DNA from: Carex sylvatica
Taxonomy: Eukaryota; Streptophyta; Magnoliopsida; Poales; Cyperaceae
Length of the DNA stretch: 64,000 nucleotides
Direction: 5' to 3'
NCBI GenBank assembly: GCA_964058845.1
Contig: CAXKVR010000204.1
Coordinates: forward strand, 62,001-126,000
The notes beneath the pieces are model-generated. The model was not told the DNA's origin. It worked only from the letters and a program-made list of their open reading frames with translations, and did not search any database. The translations under genes and the position numbers were made by a program. Below, in pieces: positions 1 through 12,450 of the stretch. The stretch's first letter is position 1. Every line of letters starts with the position of its first letter.

Positions 1-2645
1 TGTGTGTGCTCATTTGTGCCTTACCTTGTTCTGTTCTGTCTCGCTAATCTGACTTGTTGTTTGGCTGGGTACTTCGCCTCTGACCTGGTTCTTACTTCTG
101 TTTTGCTGGTCTGGTTGGCTTGCTTTCCTGTGTGTGCTTGGTGCCTTGTTGAGGCTGTTCTTACCTGTTTACCTTGTTCTGTCTTCCTGTCTTGCTGCTG
201 CTTGTTGACGCCTTGTTGAGGCTGTTTTGACTTGTTGGCCATTGCGATTGTCTTGACCTGTGCTGTTGTGGTGCTGCGATACTGGTATGGTGTTGATCTG
301 TTATTACCAGTACTTGAACTGACAGGGACCAATTTGTAATTTAAGGAAAATTGGGGTTGAATGTGAAAAATGTAAACCCTTGTGAGATTATTTAAAATCT
401 AAGGGGCCAAGGTGCAAAGTTTATGTTTTGGGCTTGACCCCTTTGGTTGGTTGGTTCGGCTGGGCCTATTTTATAATTTATTAATAAATTAGAACAAGGC
501 TCGGGCCTTGGTATTTATAGGCTGGGCAGAATTTTAAAAGGATGAATTAATTATGGTACTTGGGTTTTCCTAAATGGCGTAATTATCGAATAAAAACTCG
601 GTTTTTTTTTTTAAGTTTAAGTTTTATAAGGAATCGAACAAAAATCGGATGCTTACGTAAACTTAAACTAGCTCAGGAAATGATTATAATGTCCAGGGTC
701 TTGATGCCTCGATGATAGCTCATTACATAATTTGAGCAGATACTAAAATAACCCTATTGGAGACATGTATGATCTCGAAACAAATCTAATTAAAACACCC
801 CACACGTTAAATAAAATAAAAGTCAAATTAAACAAGTTTTTATTTAAAACTTTCAAACTTTTCAAAACTTTTCTAAAAGGTTCGTTGCTAATTAATAAAG
901 GGCAATTAATTAGCAATGAAAACATTGTTTCATATGTAGATTCGAAACAACTGATTACACGTAGGAATTAGATTAGTTATAAAAATAATGAATTGAGCGA
1001 CTTAGAAGTAATTAATTAGGAAACACGTAAATTAGTTAAAGATTTTGTTTCTAAAATTTTATAATAGAATTACACATCTAAAATAGAAAATAATTAAACT
1101 ATATTAAAACTAAATATAAAATTTGCAATAATTACACAATCAATATATTTTTATTAAAATATTAACATTAGGGATTTTTAATTATAAATTAACTTTCAAA
1201 ACTGAATTTCGATTGATTAAAATAACTGTAGTCATTTTAAAATAAATCAAGGTAGATAGGTATTTAGAATAGATCAATTAAGTAAGACACGTTTAATTTA
1301 TCGTAACTCACGAATAATTATTTTTGTGAATAATTAGACATTCGAATTTTTACAAGCAATACATCTTCAAATTAAATTATTAAAAACTATAAATTAGTTT
1401 ATATTAAAATTAGATTAATTAAGATCAAAGTGAATGATCAATACCTGACGAAATTATAAACTAAGATTAATGCTAATCTCGATGGCATGAATCGGTAATT
1501 TTTGTAAAATCAGAATAATCGACAATATGACTAAGCACATAGATGGGGTGAGGGCTAGAATAAATTAGCATAAATTTTAATTAGTTTAAATTACGTAATT
1601 TTAGATCAGCAGATCCCGTAGTTTGGAGCATACGCGGAGCCCGCTGATTTCGCTGAGGGTTAGCCACAGAGACTCCAGCCCCTACAGGTGTAGGATATCT
1701 GAATTATCTTTTTCGTGGGCGTATTCTTACCAGTCGATCCATCTGACCTGACATCTGCACTTTAATTTAAGTAGTTGCATTAAAATTGTAGAGCATGTTT
1801 ATCCTTTCTGCACTGTAGGTAGAATTGCATAAACCCTGAAAAATCCGAATTTACTGTATTTTAGGAGTAGAGAAATTAAAGAATGTTATATGTATAATAT
1901 TAGATTATTAGGTTATTAGTCTGTCTTTTTCTCGTAGAAGACAATATATATTATTACGTGAATACGCATGCATTGGTGAGAGCTGAGCAGAGCCGAGTTA
2001 CTTCGTTCCGTTTTGGTGTCACTTAGCATGGGACGGCCCGATAGCCACTGAGTTGAGGGTCACTTGATTCTTGGATGGCTTTAGGATTTATATTATATGT
2101 ATAAACTTTGATTATGTATCATTTTCGATTATTTTACTATTTAACGTGAGTAGTTCCGATCTCGAGTTCTGTGGTACGATACGATTCGGGATTTATTCAT
2201 TCCTTACATTAGGAGCTACTTTGCCTAGAACGAAAGTTCCAAGAGTCCAATGCGGGCCTTGTGGAATGATGTGCAAGTGCATAAGGTCAACGAGTCTTGA
2301 TGCATGGGGCCAGATGCGAGCCCCTGATCCTATTAGTCTGGTCGAACGGTAGAGTTCTTTCCTGCTAATGAGGGAAGAGATTAACTATTTTATGACTTGC
2401 ATTGTATGATTTCTCCTATTTTATATGTTTGGGTGATGAATCATTAGGAGGAGAGATGAATCATTAGGAGGAGAGATGACACACCGGATTTTGATATAAC
2501 CATCGGCTAATGTGTTTATAACTTGTGGGCAATGCTCAATGTCACTAGGCAACGTGTATCATTGCGCCTATGATAGCAGTCCTTGGATTATATTATTCAG
2601 ATCTTTTGATCCTATTGGTACGGCACGGGGTGATTTACTTATTCC

Positions 2646-2735
<90 letters not shown>

Positions 2736-3422
2736 TTGGGGCACACAGTGCTAGGAGTACTGGATTCCGACTTGATTTTTATCCGATATTGTATCTTGAT
2801 TTTGGGTTTATTTCGCATATTGGCATAATAGATTAATTGCATTATGACATCAATTAAAAGTATTGTAAATCCTATTAGATATTGATATAGGTTTACACTT
2901 GTACATATTTTAAATTACATTCATAACTGAACGCTATTTATAAATAAAAGTGTTTTGACCGTAGAGGATCCCTGAGGGGATAATTCTGGGTCACATACTG
3001 GGCAATTCGTTGCTCACCCACAAGTTATTTCGTGGGTTTTAGGAACAGGTTCTGGCGGCTCATAGCAGGAGTTGTCAGGAGTTGTCCCCGATGGCTACAT
3101 CGCTTGACTTAACTAGGGTTAGGATTTGGTTAGATTTACGAGTCTCGTATTTTATGTATTATATATATACGGGCTCGATAGATCATGTATCCCCTTCACT
3201 AGATGATGTTATTTTGGATCCGAGACGGATCAGACTGTATGATATTATATTTATATTTGTTTATCTGTTATGTGACTGATGCTTGACATTTTATATTATT
3301 ATGCTTCCGCTGCTGTATGATTTATTATTTTATTTATCTTAGCTTTGCATGCTTATTGATTAATTAAGCACGAGGCGAGGTTGATCACACCTTAATCCAG
3401 AATTCCTGGTTTGGGGTATGAC
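1..3422 (+). mobile_element. Probable Ty3-type LTR retrotransposon end (LTR and adjoining sequence)
   Basis: No intact ORF is present. The segment ends sharply at 3422 with GGTTTGGGGTATGACA, the kind of CA-terminated end seen in many plant Ty3 LTRs, and unrelated tandem-repeat DNA follows. The last 450 bases (a short CACCCACAAG / TTTCGTGGG hairpin, a GC-richer stretch, then a T-rich tail) resemble the R-U5 part of chromovirus LTRs, which is why I favour the plus orientation. The 5' end of the element is not visible and probably lies before the window. Positions 1-340 are unusually T/G/C-rich with a repeated CTTGTTGAGGCTGTT motif. I could not find a primer-binding site or gag/pol motifs. This is a family-level guess from the terminus only. 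Confidence 0.45.
2648..2734. repeat. (ATT)n microsatellite, about 29 units
   Basis: An uninterrupted ATT trinucleotide run lies inside the LTR-like segment. It gives spurious poly-Tyr, poly-Ile and poly-Asn reading frames on both strands. Confidence 0.97.
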
Positions 3423-3424
3423 AC

Positions 3425-3965
3425 CTTCAATTAGAGTGTTGTATTAGGGTTGTAAATACCTTATTATCTTGTCATATAGAGACACTACTAGAGTGCTCCA
3501 AACACCATCAATTGGAGTGTTCTATTACGGTTGTAAATGCCCTATTATCTTGCCATATGGAGACACTACTAGAATGCTCCAAACACTTTCAATTAGAGTG
3601 TTGTATTAGGGTTGTAAATGCACTATTATCTTCCCATATAGAGACACTATAAGAGTGCTCCAAACACCTTCAATTGGAGTATTGTATTAGGGTTGTAAAT
3701 GCCCTATTATCTTGCAATCTGGCGACACTATTAGAGTGCTTCGAACACCTTCTATTGGAGTGTTGTATTAGGGTTGTAAATGCCATATTATCTTGCCATA
3801 TAGAGACACTACTAAAGTGCTCCAAACACCTTCAATTATAGTATTATATAAGGGTCGTAAATGCACTATTATTTTTCCATATAGAGACACTACAAGAGTG
3901 TTCAAAATACTTTCAATTGAAGTGTTGTATTAGGGTTGTAAATATTATATTATCTTCTCATATAA
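3425..3965. repeat. 81-bp tandem repeat (minisatellite), about 6.6 copies
   Basis: The phrase CAATTRGAGTGTTGTATTAG recurs, with small changes, at 3428, 3509, 3590, 3671, 3752, 3833 and 3914, a constant spacing of exactly 81 bases. Each unit also carries GGGTTGTAAATGC, CTATTATCTTGCCATATAGA, GACACTACTAGAGTGCTCC and AAACACCTTC. The units have diverged by substitutions only, with no indels, so the period is perfectly kept. The array begins within a few bases of the LTR end at 3422 and dies out near 3965. The period is a multiple of three, but several units carry stops in every frame I checked, so I do not call it coding. Confidence 0.93.
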
Positions 3966-5410
3966 TCTATCCTAAAAATCATAAACATGTGATATCATCT
4001 GATAAACTTCAGATGAGCGGTGAAACTAATTATGTATACAGTTTTGCCAAGGCTAATTCAGAATTTTTTTTTTTTTCTCCTTTTTGCATGAAAGCCTGTG
4101 GGGACCTATATCTCTACTTTTTTTTTATAGGAATAAAACTGTCTATGGTGAAACAAATGATCAATAAAAACATTTAAAATTCTAATTGTTTGTAGCTATT
4201 AGTGTGCCGGTCCTCTGTGGTCACAAATTACACTAAAGAGATTCTACAAATTGTTATATATTTAGATGTATCGGTTATTATGAGGACCAAATAAAATAAA
4301 AATTGAGAATTGTCGTGCATTCCGTATTGTAAAATAGTAATGCAAAATATTGATAATATATGAAAATAGTAGTATGCTTTTCAAACATTCCTCGAAAAAT
4401 TGAGTATTATGAATAAGAATAGAAAATAATATTCAATAAAAAAATCATATAATAATAGAATTATCGGAGGCGTTATAGTCATTTTATACTCAAATTCGTC
4501 AATATTGAGTCAAATTAAGAATTAAGAATGAAATTGTCACTAATTGGAAGGTTAGGGGAGATTATTTGTTGCAAATAAAACATTGAAAGGGGCATTTGTC
4601 ACAAGTGACAAAGCTTAGGGAGGTCCATGGCATCAATCCAATAAATGATACTCTTTATCTTAGTCCATATTTTATTTTGTTGTAATGCCGAAATTTTTAT
4701 TAATACCATTTCAAAAATAAAAAAAAAGTCTCCATTTCTTACTTTTAAGGAACTTATTATCAATTTGAAAAAGAAATGGTCATTGTGCTCTTAATTAATC
4801 AACAATTGCTTTTAGCCCAGCCAGAAAATGATTGTCTTTTATTTATATTATTTAATAGATATCTTACAAAATTTAGTGCATTATATATTATTTAATGTGA
4901 GAATTATTACATTAGGACCGGACAAAATCAGAAATTTATAATAATAAAACTGAATTTGATAAAAAAATAATATTTAGCCGGATATAGTTAGAACATGCTT
5001 AAATATTTCATTAATTAAACAAATATTTCACTTATAAGAAATACAAACTATATAATTTTATTAAAAATAAAATAAATACATATGAAATTTACAAGAGGGA
5101 CTAATCCCCCGACCCCCTTAAATGCGTTTCGTTTCAGACTGGAGTATACAAAACAAAGTAATTTTTAGTAAATAATCACCAAGTGACCATCGTATTCGTT
5201 GATATAAAGTAATTTATTAACATGCTATCTATTTTTATTGATATAAATAAATAAATAAAGTTCATAACATATTGAATGCTCAATTTACAAAAATAACAAA
5301 GACGCTGTCACGCTGATAGTGTGAGAGCTACAACAGCAAATTGAACATTTGCTATGCTATGCATTTAATTAATTATTTTTCTGTTATTAAAAATGGATAT
5401 AATGTTAGCA
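3966..5410. other. AT-rich intergenic DNA
   Basis: I see no gene, RNA or clear transposon terminus here. The stretch is strongly AT-rich with short poly-A and poly-T runs. It separates the minisatellite from the ClpX upstream region. Confidence 0.6.
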
Positions 5411-5638
5411 CTAATTTCGGTCAAAAGATGGCACTTTGTTGTTATCTGCTAATAAATTGGCCATACCCAAACAATGATACAAATATGTACGGAAATCACT
5501 GGTCCTCTCCTTTCTAGCAAACTGGAGAAGACGGCCTTTGTTCAATAAATTCAGCCTAATCAGACAGTAACTGGGATCTAAAGATTCTATTTCCAACCAA
5601 ATGATCTTATCCTTCAAATCCACACTGGTCACTGACAA
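5411..5638 (-). other. Unrecognised 75-codon reading frame upstream of ClpX
   Basis: A minus-strand frame of 75 codons has fairly ordinary protein composition (charged, Leu-rich, with a segment reading DKIIWLEIESLDPSYCLIRL), in contrast with the low-complexity DNA around it. I do not recognise the family. No convincing splice partner, TATA box or poly-A signal is attached to it. It could be a leftover exon of a decayed gene or chance. It lies about 400 bases before the ClpX start, on the opposite strand. Confidence 0.15.
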
Positions 5639-5689
5639 ATGGTACCCGTGCTAAAACTCTTGTTTGACCCCACCAAACAGTGACTCTAC

Positions 5690-6042
5690 TCCGACGATCC
5701 CGGATGAATAACAGAAACCCACTCAGAGGCTCAGAGCTGAGCTACCACCGCAAATCCTTCGATATTATTCCCCTCATCTCTACCTTCTCCCGTTAGTACA
5801 CACAAAACCCTACACAATATAACCTCAAATCTCATCCAGTCATCAAAAGATTATACGAATCACCACGCAGCTAAGCTACGAGACAGGCTTACCTCTCTAG
5901 TAGTAACTGTTTAGTGTTAGCCATTTTGTGATTTTTAATAAAACCACAGAGCTTTTCTTTTCCACGCCATCTCCCCAAACCACCATTCTCTCTGCTCTCT
6001 CCTGTCTACGTCTTGTCTCTCTCTCTCTCTCTCTAGATTATC
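5690..6042 (+). promoter_or_regulatory. ClpX upstream region and 5' leader with CT tract
   Basis: This stretch is less AT-rich than its surroundings. The leader contains several CTCTCTCT runs, the longest at about 6014-6034, ending 8 bases before the start codon. Pyrimidine-rich patches near the start site are common in plant promoters. I cannot place a clear TATA box, which would fit a broadly expressed housekeeping gene (inference). Confidence 0.5.
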
Positions 6043-9000
6043 ATGTCGCAAGTTCTCCGATTAAATCGACTCCGAGAGACGATCACGCGCGCTGCTCGTG
6101 CCACGACCAACGCCGCCGCTGCTTCCCCAATCTCGACTGGAGGCCCTGTTCCCACTCCCGTCGGTCACCGCCTCAATCAAGAGCGACAGAAGTGGGACGG
6201 CGGTCCCGGTACCGGGTCGGGAACGAGCAGTCCTGGTAACGGGTCGGATGAGATTCAGACGCGGCGGATCCGCGCTGAGGCTCACTGTCCTCGCTGCTCT
6301 AAACACATGGACATACTCTTCTCCAATCGCTCCCTTCCCCCCAATTATGGATTAGGATCCGGGTCGGGTTATCAAGCAGTTAACTTATGCCCGAACTGCC
6401 GTACGGCCTATTTCTTCAAACCCCACCGTTTAGTGCCTTTGCAAGGAACTTTTGTTGAAATTGGCCGTGTGCGGGTACCAGGATTGGAACCCAATCAGGA
6501 GGAGAGTGAAAGGAGTCCGGTTCGGATGTCGAGTGGAGGTGATCCACCTGATACCTGGGGTGGGAGTAGTGGTACGGTACATGTTCCGCCGGTCCCACCT
6601 TTTCCACCGAACTTGAATGTGGTAAGAGTTGCTGGTCCTGGTGGTGGAGCTGGGGGAGGAAGCGGGACGGGTTTTGGAGGCAAGGAAGGGTGGGGTGGGT
6701 CGAATTTGGGAAAGGAGTTGCCGACTCCGAAGGAGATTTGTAAAGGGTTGGATAAGTATGTCATTGGCCAGGGGAGAGCCAAAAAGGTTTGCTGGATTCT
6801 GGCGTCATTTTGGTTTGATTTTATCTATCTTGTTTGACTGTTGTATTTTTAGTGAAGAGACACTGTCTGTTTCTGATATAAATATTTTCTGCATTTGATC
6901 TTCAGGTGTTGTCAGTGGCTGTATATAATCATTACAAAAGAATATATAATGCTTCAGTGAAAGGGTTAGTTCATGCAATATCTGTTTTCTGATTTGTATT
7001 TATTTGTCGAGTAATTAAACAATGGACTGAAAATTTAAAAGCAGGTCACAACAAGAATCAGGAAGTTATGAGCCAGAAGTAGTAGATGACGACGACAATG
7101 TAGAACTGGAGAAAAGTAATGTTCTGCTAATGGGCCCCACTGGTTCAGGTACAGATAACCTTCATTTGTAACTAGTGATACCAGTATTGCCTTTGTTGGT
7201 CAGGTTCCGTGTCAGTACTTACAAGCAATACTTAGGCCAGCAGGTTGAGATTGCAATATTTGGTTGCAAGTACTTTTGAGGTGACAGACAAGTTCAACAC
7301 CAAATAAACCATTGTTAATAAATTGTAAATAATAATCAGCAACAATCAAATCTCTAGGTAATGTTATTATTTACTCGACTTGTTATTTTATTATTTTTCT
7401 TAATCTTTGAGAACAGGGAAGACATTACTTGCAAAAACATTAGCTCGGTTTGTGAATGTTCCCTTTGTAATTGCTGATGCAACGACTTTGACACAGGCAA
7501 GTGCTGAGCTGTGTGTAATTTGAAAATTTATTTTTTCCCCCATTAAAGGTGCTATTGTTCTTTTTATTTTATTTTATCATAAGAAAATTGTAACTCATCT
7601 TTCTGGGCATTAGTTCATAATTTTATATGGCTTGGTTGTCTAATGTTTTTGATTTGGTGTAGGCTGGCTATGTTGGAGAAGATGTAGAGTCCATTCTATA
7701 CAAATTACTCACGGTATAAATAAAGATACCAATACATACCACATTTTTAAGAGAAGTGATATAATCAATTTTGGAATTGTTGACATATCTAAGAAATCCA
7801 ATATGTTTTATGCTTTGAATTTGAACGTGCAGGTTGCTGATTTCAATGTACAAGCAGCTCAACAGGGGATGGTGTACATTGATGAAGTTGATAAAATTAC
7901 GAAGAAGGTGTTTGTCTTTGTGCTATTCTTTCTTTCTTTTTTGTCTTAAAAAATAAGCAGCACTATGATTTTTTTTTTATTATTTGAGTAGAAATTTCAT
8001 CTTTCTTTAATTTTTGTAATAAGGTATGTTATATATGTAGGCAGAGAGCCTCAACATAAGCAGAGATGTATCTGGGGAAGGTGTTCAGCAAGCTCTACTT
8101 AAAATGCTCGAAGGCACAGTAAGTTGTTTCATTTAATCAGCAGCTTATTATCACGAATTTTTACAAATTTGTATTACAGCTTCAAAATCTTGTCTACCTA
8201 TTTAGTAAATAAGTTGAGTTTATATTTATGTCTTGTCTACTTATTTAGTAAATAAGTTGAGTTTATATTTTATGTGCAGATAGTTAATGTGCCGGAGAAG
8301 GGTGCAAGGAAACATCCTCGCGGTGATAATATTCAGGTCAGCAAAAAATACAATTTTCTTTCGAAATTATAAATCTTGAATTTTCCACCTACTCTGTGGT
8401 GGTGCTTGCTTTTCAACAATTGCTTTGTTTAGAAAAGGAACTGTTGTATCCTTCTGTAGATAGATACAAAAGATATTCTGTTCATATGTGGTGGTGCTTT
8501 CATTGATCTAGAGAAGACAATATCAGAAAGGTTAGATTCCATATTCTTGAATCCGCTCAGGAAAAAAGAGTATTAACTCAATCAGTATACCTATAATTGG
8601 ATTTGTCTGACACATCTCATGAAATAGACGGCAGGATTCATCGATTGGTTTTGGCGCACCAGTGCGTACGAGTATGAGATCTGGTGGTTTAACCAATGCA
8701 ATGGTCACATCTAACCTATTGGAATCAGTAAGCAATTATTATTTGCTATATTAGTATCTATATAAGTAATAACATTTACAATTCATATACTGTTTTAGCA
8801 CACTAAACTACTAGATATAAAATTTCTGGTTTGATGTCATTATACCAGATTCTTTTACTCGAGGTACCTCCATTTCTGACATATGAAACACAAAAGAAAG
8901 AAACCAATAACTATTGAGGTGTGGCAAGTTTAAGACCAAAAACCCTTGGTTTTTACTGAGGTACACTGCATGTAGTGCTAGGAAGATATTTGTTGAGATT

Positions 9001-10317
9001 GGTTATTGATTAATCTCCCTTGAGGTTGGAAAGATTATTATCTTCTTACATTAATATTTTTATTTTACAGGTAGAAAGTGGTGACCTTATAGCATATGGC
9101 CTTATTCCAGAATTTATTGGTCGGTTCCCTATTCTAGTTAGCTTGGCTGCATTGAATGAAGATCAGATGGTTCAGGTACATCAAATTATTTGCAACATCT
9201 AAACCAATGTATTGTTTTTGTTTAACTGGCTTTAATTTTTTATTTATGAAATTATTAATTTTTTTTTGATAAATTTAGGTCCTGACAGAGCCGAAGAATG
9301 CTCTTGGCAAGCAATACAAGAAATTATTTACCATGAATGATGTAAGTTTGTTTTAATACTATCATAACAATTGTCTTTGTAACATGTAGGATAAAAAGGT
9401 GTAGCAAGTTAAGATAAGTATGCTTTTCAGGTTAAATTACATTTCACTGATAGTGCACTTAGGCTGATTGCTAAGAAGGCCATGGCCAAAAACACTGGTG
9501 CAAGAGGACTAAGGGCAATATTGGAAAATATACTTGTTGATGCTATGTATGAGGTATGCTTGCTTTGGCTATAACTTTCAGTAAACATTGTATGGTAATG
9601 CTCGAACAGTTATTACTTAATTTTGCGCTGACGGCAAATTACGTTGATGGTTTTTTCTTAAGCCATCTAGATAAATAAGTTTGTTCAGAAATGCACAAAA
9701 TTAGTGTTTCTTTTCCAAACATTCTGAAATTGTACTTGTACAAAAGTAATATGATTTTGTGACATATAAAGTAAGCATGTATGATATTGTGTGCAGATAC
9801 CAGAAACGAAAGTAGGAGAAGACAAGATAGATGCTGTTGTAGTAGATGAAGAGGCTGTTGGTACGGATGAGAGGCCAGGTTGTGGGGCCAAAATATTGCG
9901 TGGGGATGGTGCACTGGACCAGTACCTCAAATATGCGAAGACCAAGGATCAAGTGGTATGTATGGTTAATGTTGTTTTCTTTCTCATACTCTGGTCTACT
10001 TCAAGGCAACAAGAACTTAAGATAAAACTTTTAAAGAGAGAAAAAAATCATTGCCACAAATGCTTTTCACTAATGTCGTAGCTGCCTTGTCAGCATGCCC
10101 CTTGACCATGCCAATTTAAAATTTTCTTTACTTTCCTAAGAACAAAAAAATATTTGAACATATCTTAAGACTATACTCCTGTTGTATTTTAGTTTTACAT
10201 GGTACATTTATTAAAGCTGTGTACAATTTTTCGTTTTGTTTATTAAAGGTTATGATTGGGGCTGAAAGTGACTCAGAGAGAGAAACTGAGATTGCTACAC
10301 GTGCGGCGAGCATTTGA
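6043..10317 (+). CDS. CLPX: ATP-dependent Clp protease ATP-binding subunit ClpX, organellar (15 exons)
   Basis: AAA+ unfoldase that recognises, unfolds and threads substrates into the ClpP peptidase. Exons: 6043-6786, 6906-6965, ~7045-7148, 7417-7496, 7663-7713, 7833-7907, 8041-8118, 8280-8336, 8460-8530, 8628-8727, 9071-9175, 9279-9341, 9431-9553, 9797-9955, 10249-10317; about 645 aa. The N-terminus is rich in Arg, Ser and Ala with almost no acidic residues, a likely mitochondrial presequence. A C4 zinc-binding domain uses CPRC and CPNC (Cys 82/85/116/119), followed by a Gly-rich linker. Walker A GPTGSGKT is near residue 300, the pore-loop GYVGED near 331, Walker [10 protein letters not shown] near 375, then ARKHPRGDN and sensor-2 GARGLRAI. 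All junctions keep phase except exon 2/3, which is off by one base under GT-AG rules. Intron 4 uses a GC donor. Product identity is secure; the exact exon 2/3 border is not. Confidence 0.95.
7497..7662 (+). other. GC-AG intron in ClpX (intron 4)
   Basis: Exon 4 ends ...ACACAG and is followed by GCAAGT. The next exon starts GCTGGCTATGTTGGAGAA after TGTAG. Joining here gives [14 protein letters not shown] in phase, which is the conserved ClpX sequence. The nearest GT (7501) would break the frame. CAG|GCAAGT is the strong consensus expected of the rare plant GC-AG class. Confidence 0.85.
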
Positions 10318-11863
10318 ATGCATTGAATAACGAGTGTATTGTTGTAAAATATCCCATTTTTATGTGTAAGGTGCAATGTAAAGAAAGTGTATTTGCCTTG
10401 TAAAAGAAAGTAGCTTCTCTGGGATAAGTAGATCCTTGCTAACTTCAAAAATAGCTCATCAAAAGTAGACAGCTAGCCCCTCCTTGACTGTGTTAAGGTA
10501 ATGTGCAGAAATAATTAATTGAATTTTCATTTTAGTCTATATATGTTCATTATCGTATAAAAGTAAAACTAATAAGATGCCTAGTTATTAATTCTAAATT
10601 CTTGTATGTCATATGCGTTCCACTTGGGAACTAAAATAGGCACGATACGGTGTTTTCAGGCTCCGAAGTAAGAAGGTTATGCCATATGTTATCTATCATA
10701 GTGTTAATGATGGCATAGTATTCTGTCATCGTAGATTTATATTTAGGATTTGTGTAGATTCTCTCTGGATAATCTTTATTAGTCTTTGTGCTTTTACCCA
10801 GACGTTTATTTTTTCTTTCCCTTTGAGGTATGTGATATTAGTTATTAGAAGTTCAAACTATGCAATACTGCTTGCCAAACATAAATATAAATCGACATTA
10901 AGATGACAACAGTGATTGATGCAATTGCATTGTTTCATGGCAATCTGGCAGATATATCTTCTTCTTTTTTTCTGATAATTTTTTCAGTAGGTAATTAAAC
11001 TATAAATAAAAAAGCAGCAAGTCATATAACCCATATGGTCACAGAATTAAGGAACTAGATCCAATTTGTCTGATGAATGTCAAATTGCATAGAACTAGCA
11101 TTTGAGGAATTATTGTCTGCTCAACAACTCATCAAGCTTGGATAAAAGCTGTCTAGTAATATGCAGACATCAGCAATTAATGGTAGTGTTCACAATATAA
11201 TTTGTAAGTCATTTACTCAACTAGCGTGTTTTTTATACACTACGTGCATATATAGATTCAGACCATTAAGCAGGAGTTATTCTTGTTTAACTCCAGTAAC
11301 TAGTTGAACTAGAAGTGATGGTCGACACCAATAGATAAAACCCAGGTGGCCAGGTGCACATCATGCCTCCACGAAATACCACCAAAATTGGCCCAGCTCC
11401 ACATATTCATTCTTGTATCCTTCATGATATACCTTCAAAATTCCTAAAGGAGGTAGCACGTCTGTTTTATACTTGGTGAACAGTGAATTTTCTTCGGGAG
11501 GCAATCCGACCTATTTGTTTGATTGATTAAAATTAGCAACTTTCTTAATAGCTAATGAAAACAAGAAAAGAACACTGCAGTAACATTTTTAGACTTTTGT
11601 CCCCTAAAGTAGATTCAAGCAATTAAATATACAATGAACAAATTCAAAAGATTGCCACTTTTGTAGCATTTAGTTATAAAACACTTACTATGTCAATCTT
11701 TCAAATAAACTTTTCATAAAAAATAGCTAAACGAGAACCAATATTTGATCCAGTAGAAAAAAAAAAAATATCATTTATGTGAGATGTCATAGATTCAAAA
11801 TATGAATGAAAAATTCCTTGTAAATATTATATAATTGCACCTAATAGCCACTATAAGGGTTTC
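10318..11863. other. Intergenic region downstream of ClpX
   Basis: The beginning holds the ClpX 3' UTR. I see no further coding exon: the small plus-strand frame at 10679-10906 has no recognisable motif and atypical composition. The region is AT-rich with short poly-A runs, and no transposon terminus is evident before the microsatellite at 11864. Confidence 0.55.
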
Positions 11864-12380
<517 letters not shown>

Positions 12381-12391
12381 TTTCTATATAG

Positions 12392-12450
12392 AGAGTGGCT
12401 AATGTGCATTCGTATGTATATGGCCCGATATGCATAAACCTTTCAAATCT
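12392..12450. mobile_element. Truncated second foldback terminus
   Basis: GAGTGGCTAATGTGCATTCG followed by TATATGGCCCGATATGCATA repeats the outer arm of the neighbouring foldback in the same orientation as its left end. It then stops, so only one terminus is left. Confidence 0.6.

Noticed and set aside
1..340. Overlapping reading frames on both strands (Cys/Leu-rich on plus, Gln-rich on minus)
   Set aside because: The composition follows a T/G/C-rich repeated sequence and there are no domain motifs. Probably retrotransposon DNA.
2512..2842. Reading frames with poly-Tyr, poly-Ile and poly-Asn
   Set aside because: They are translations of the (ATT)n microsatellite and have no coding support.
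3425..3965. Possible CRISPR-like array
   Set aside because: The whole 81-bp unit repeats, with no unique spacers, and the context is a plant nuclear genome. It is a minisatellite.
10679..10906. 75-codon frame downstream of ClpX as a small gene
   Set aside because: No recognisable motif, AT-driven hydrophobic composition, and no splice or promoter evidence.
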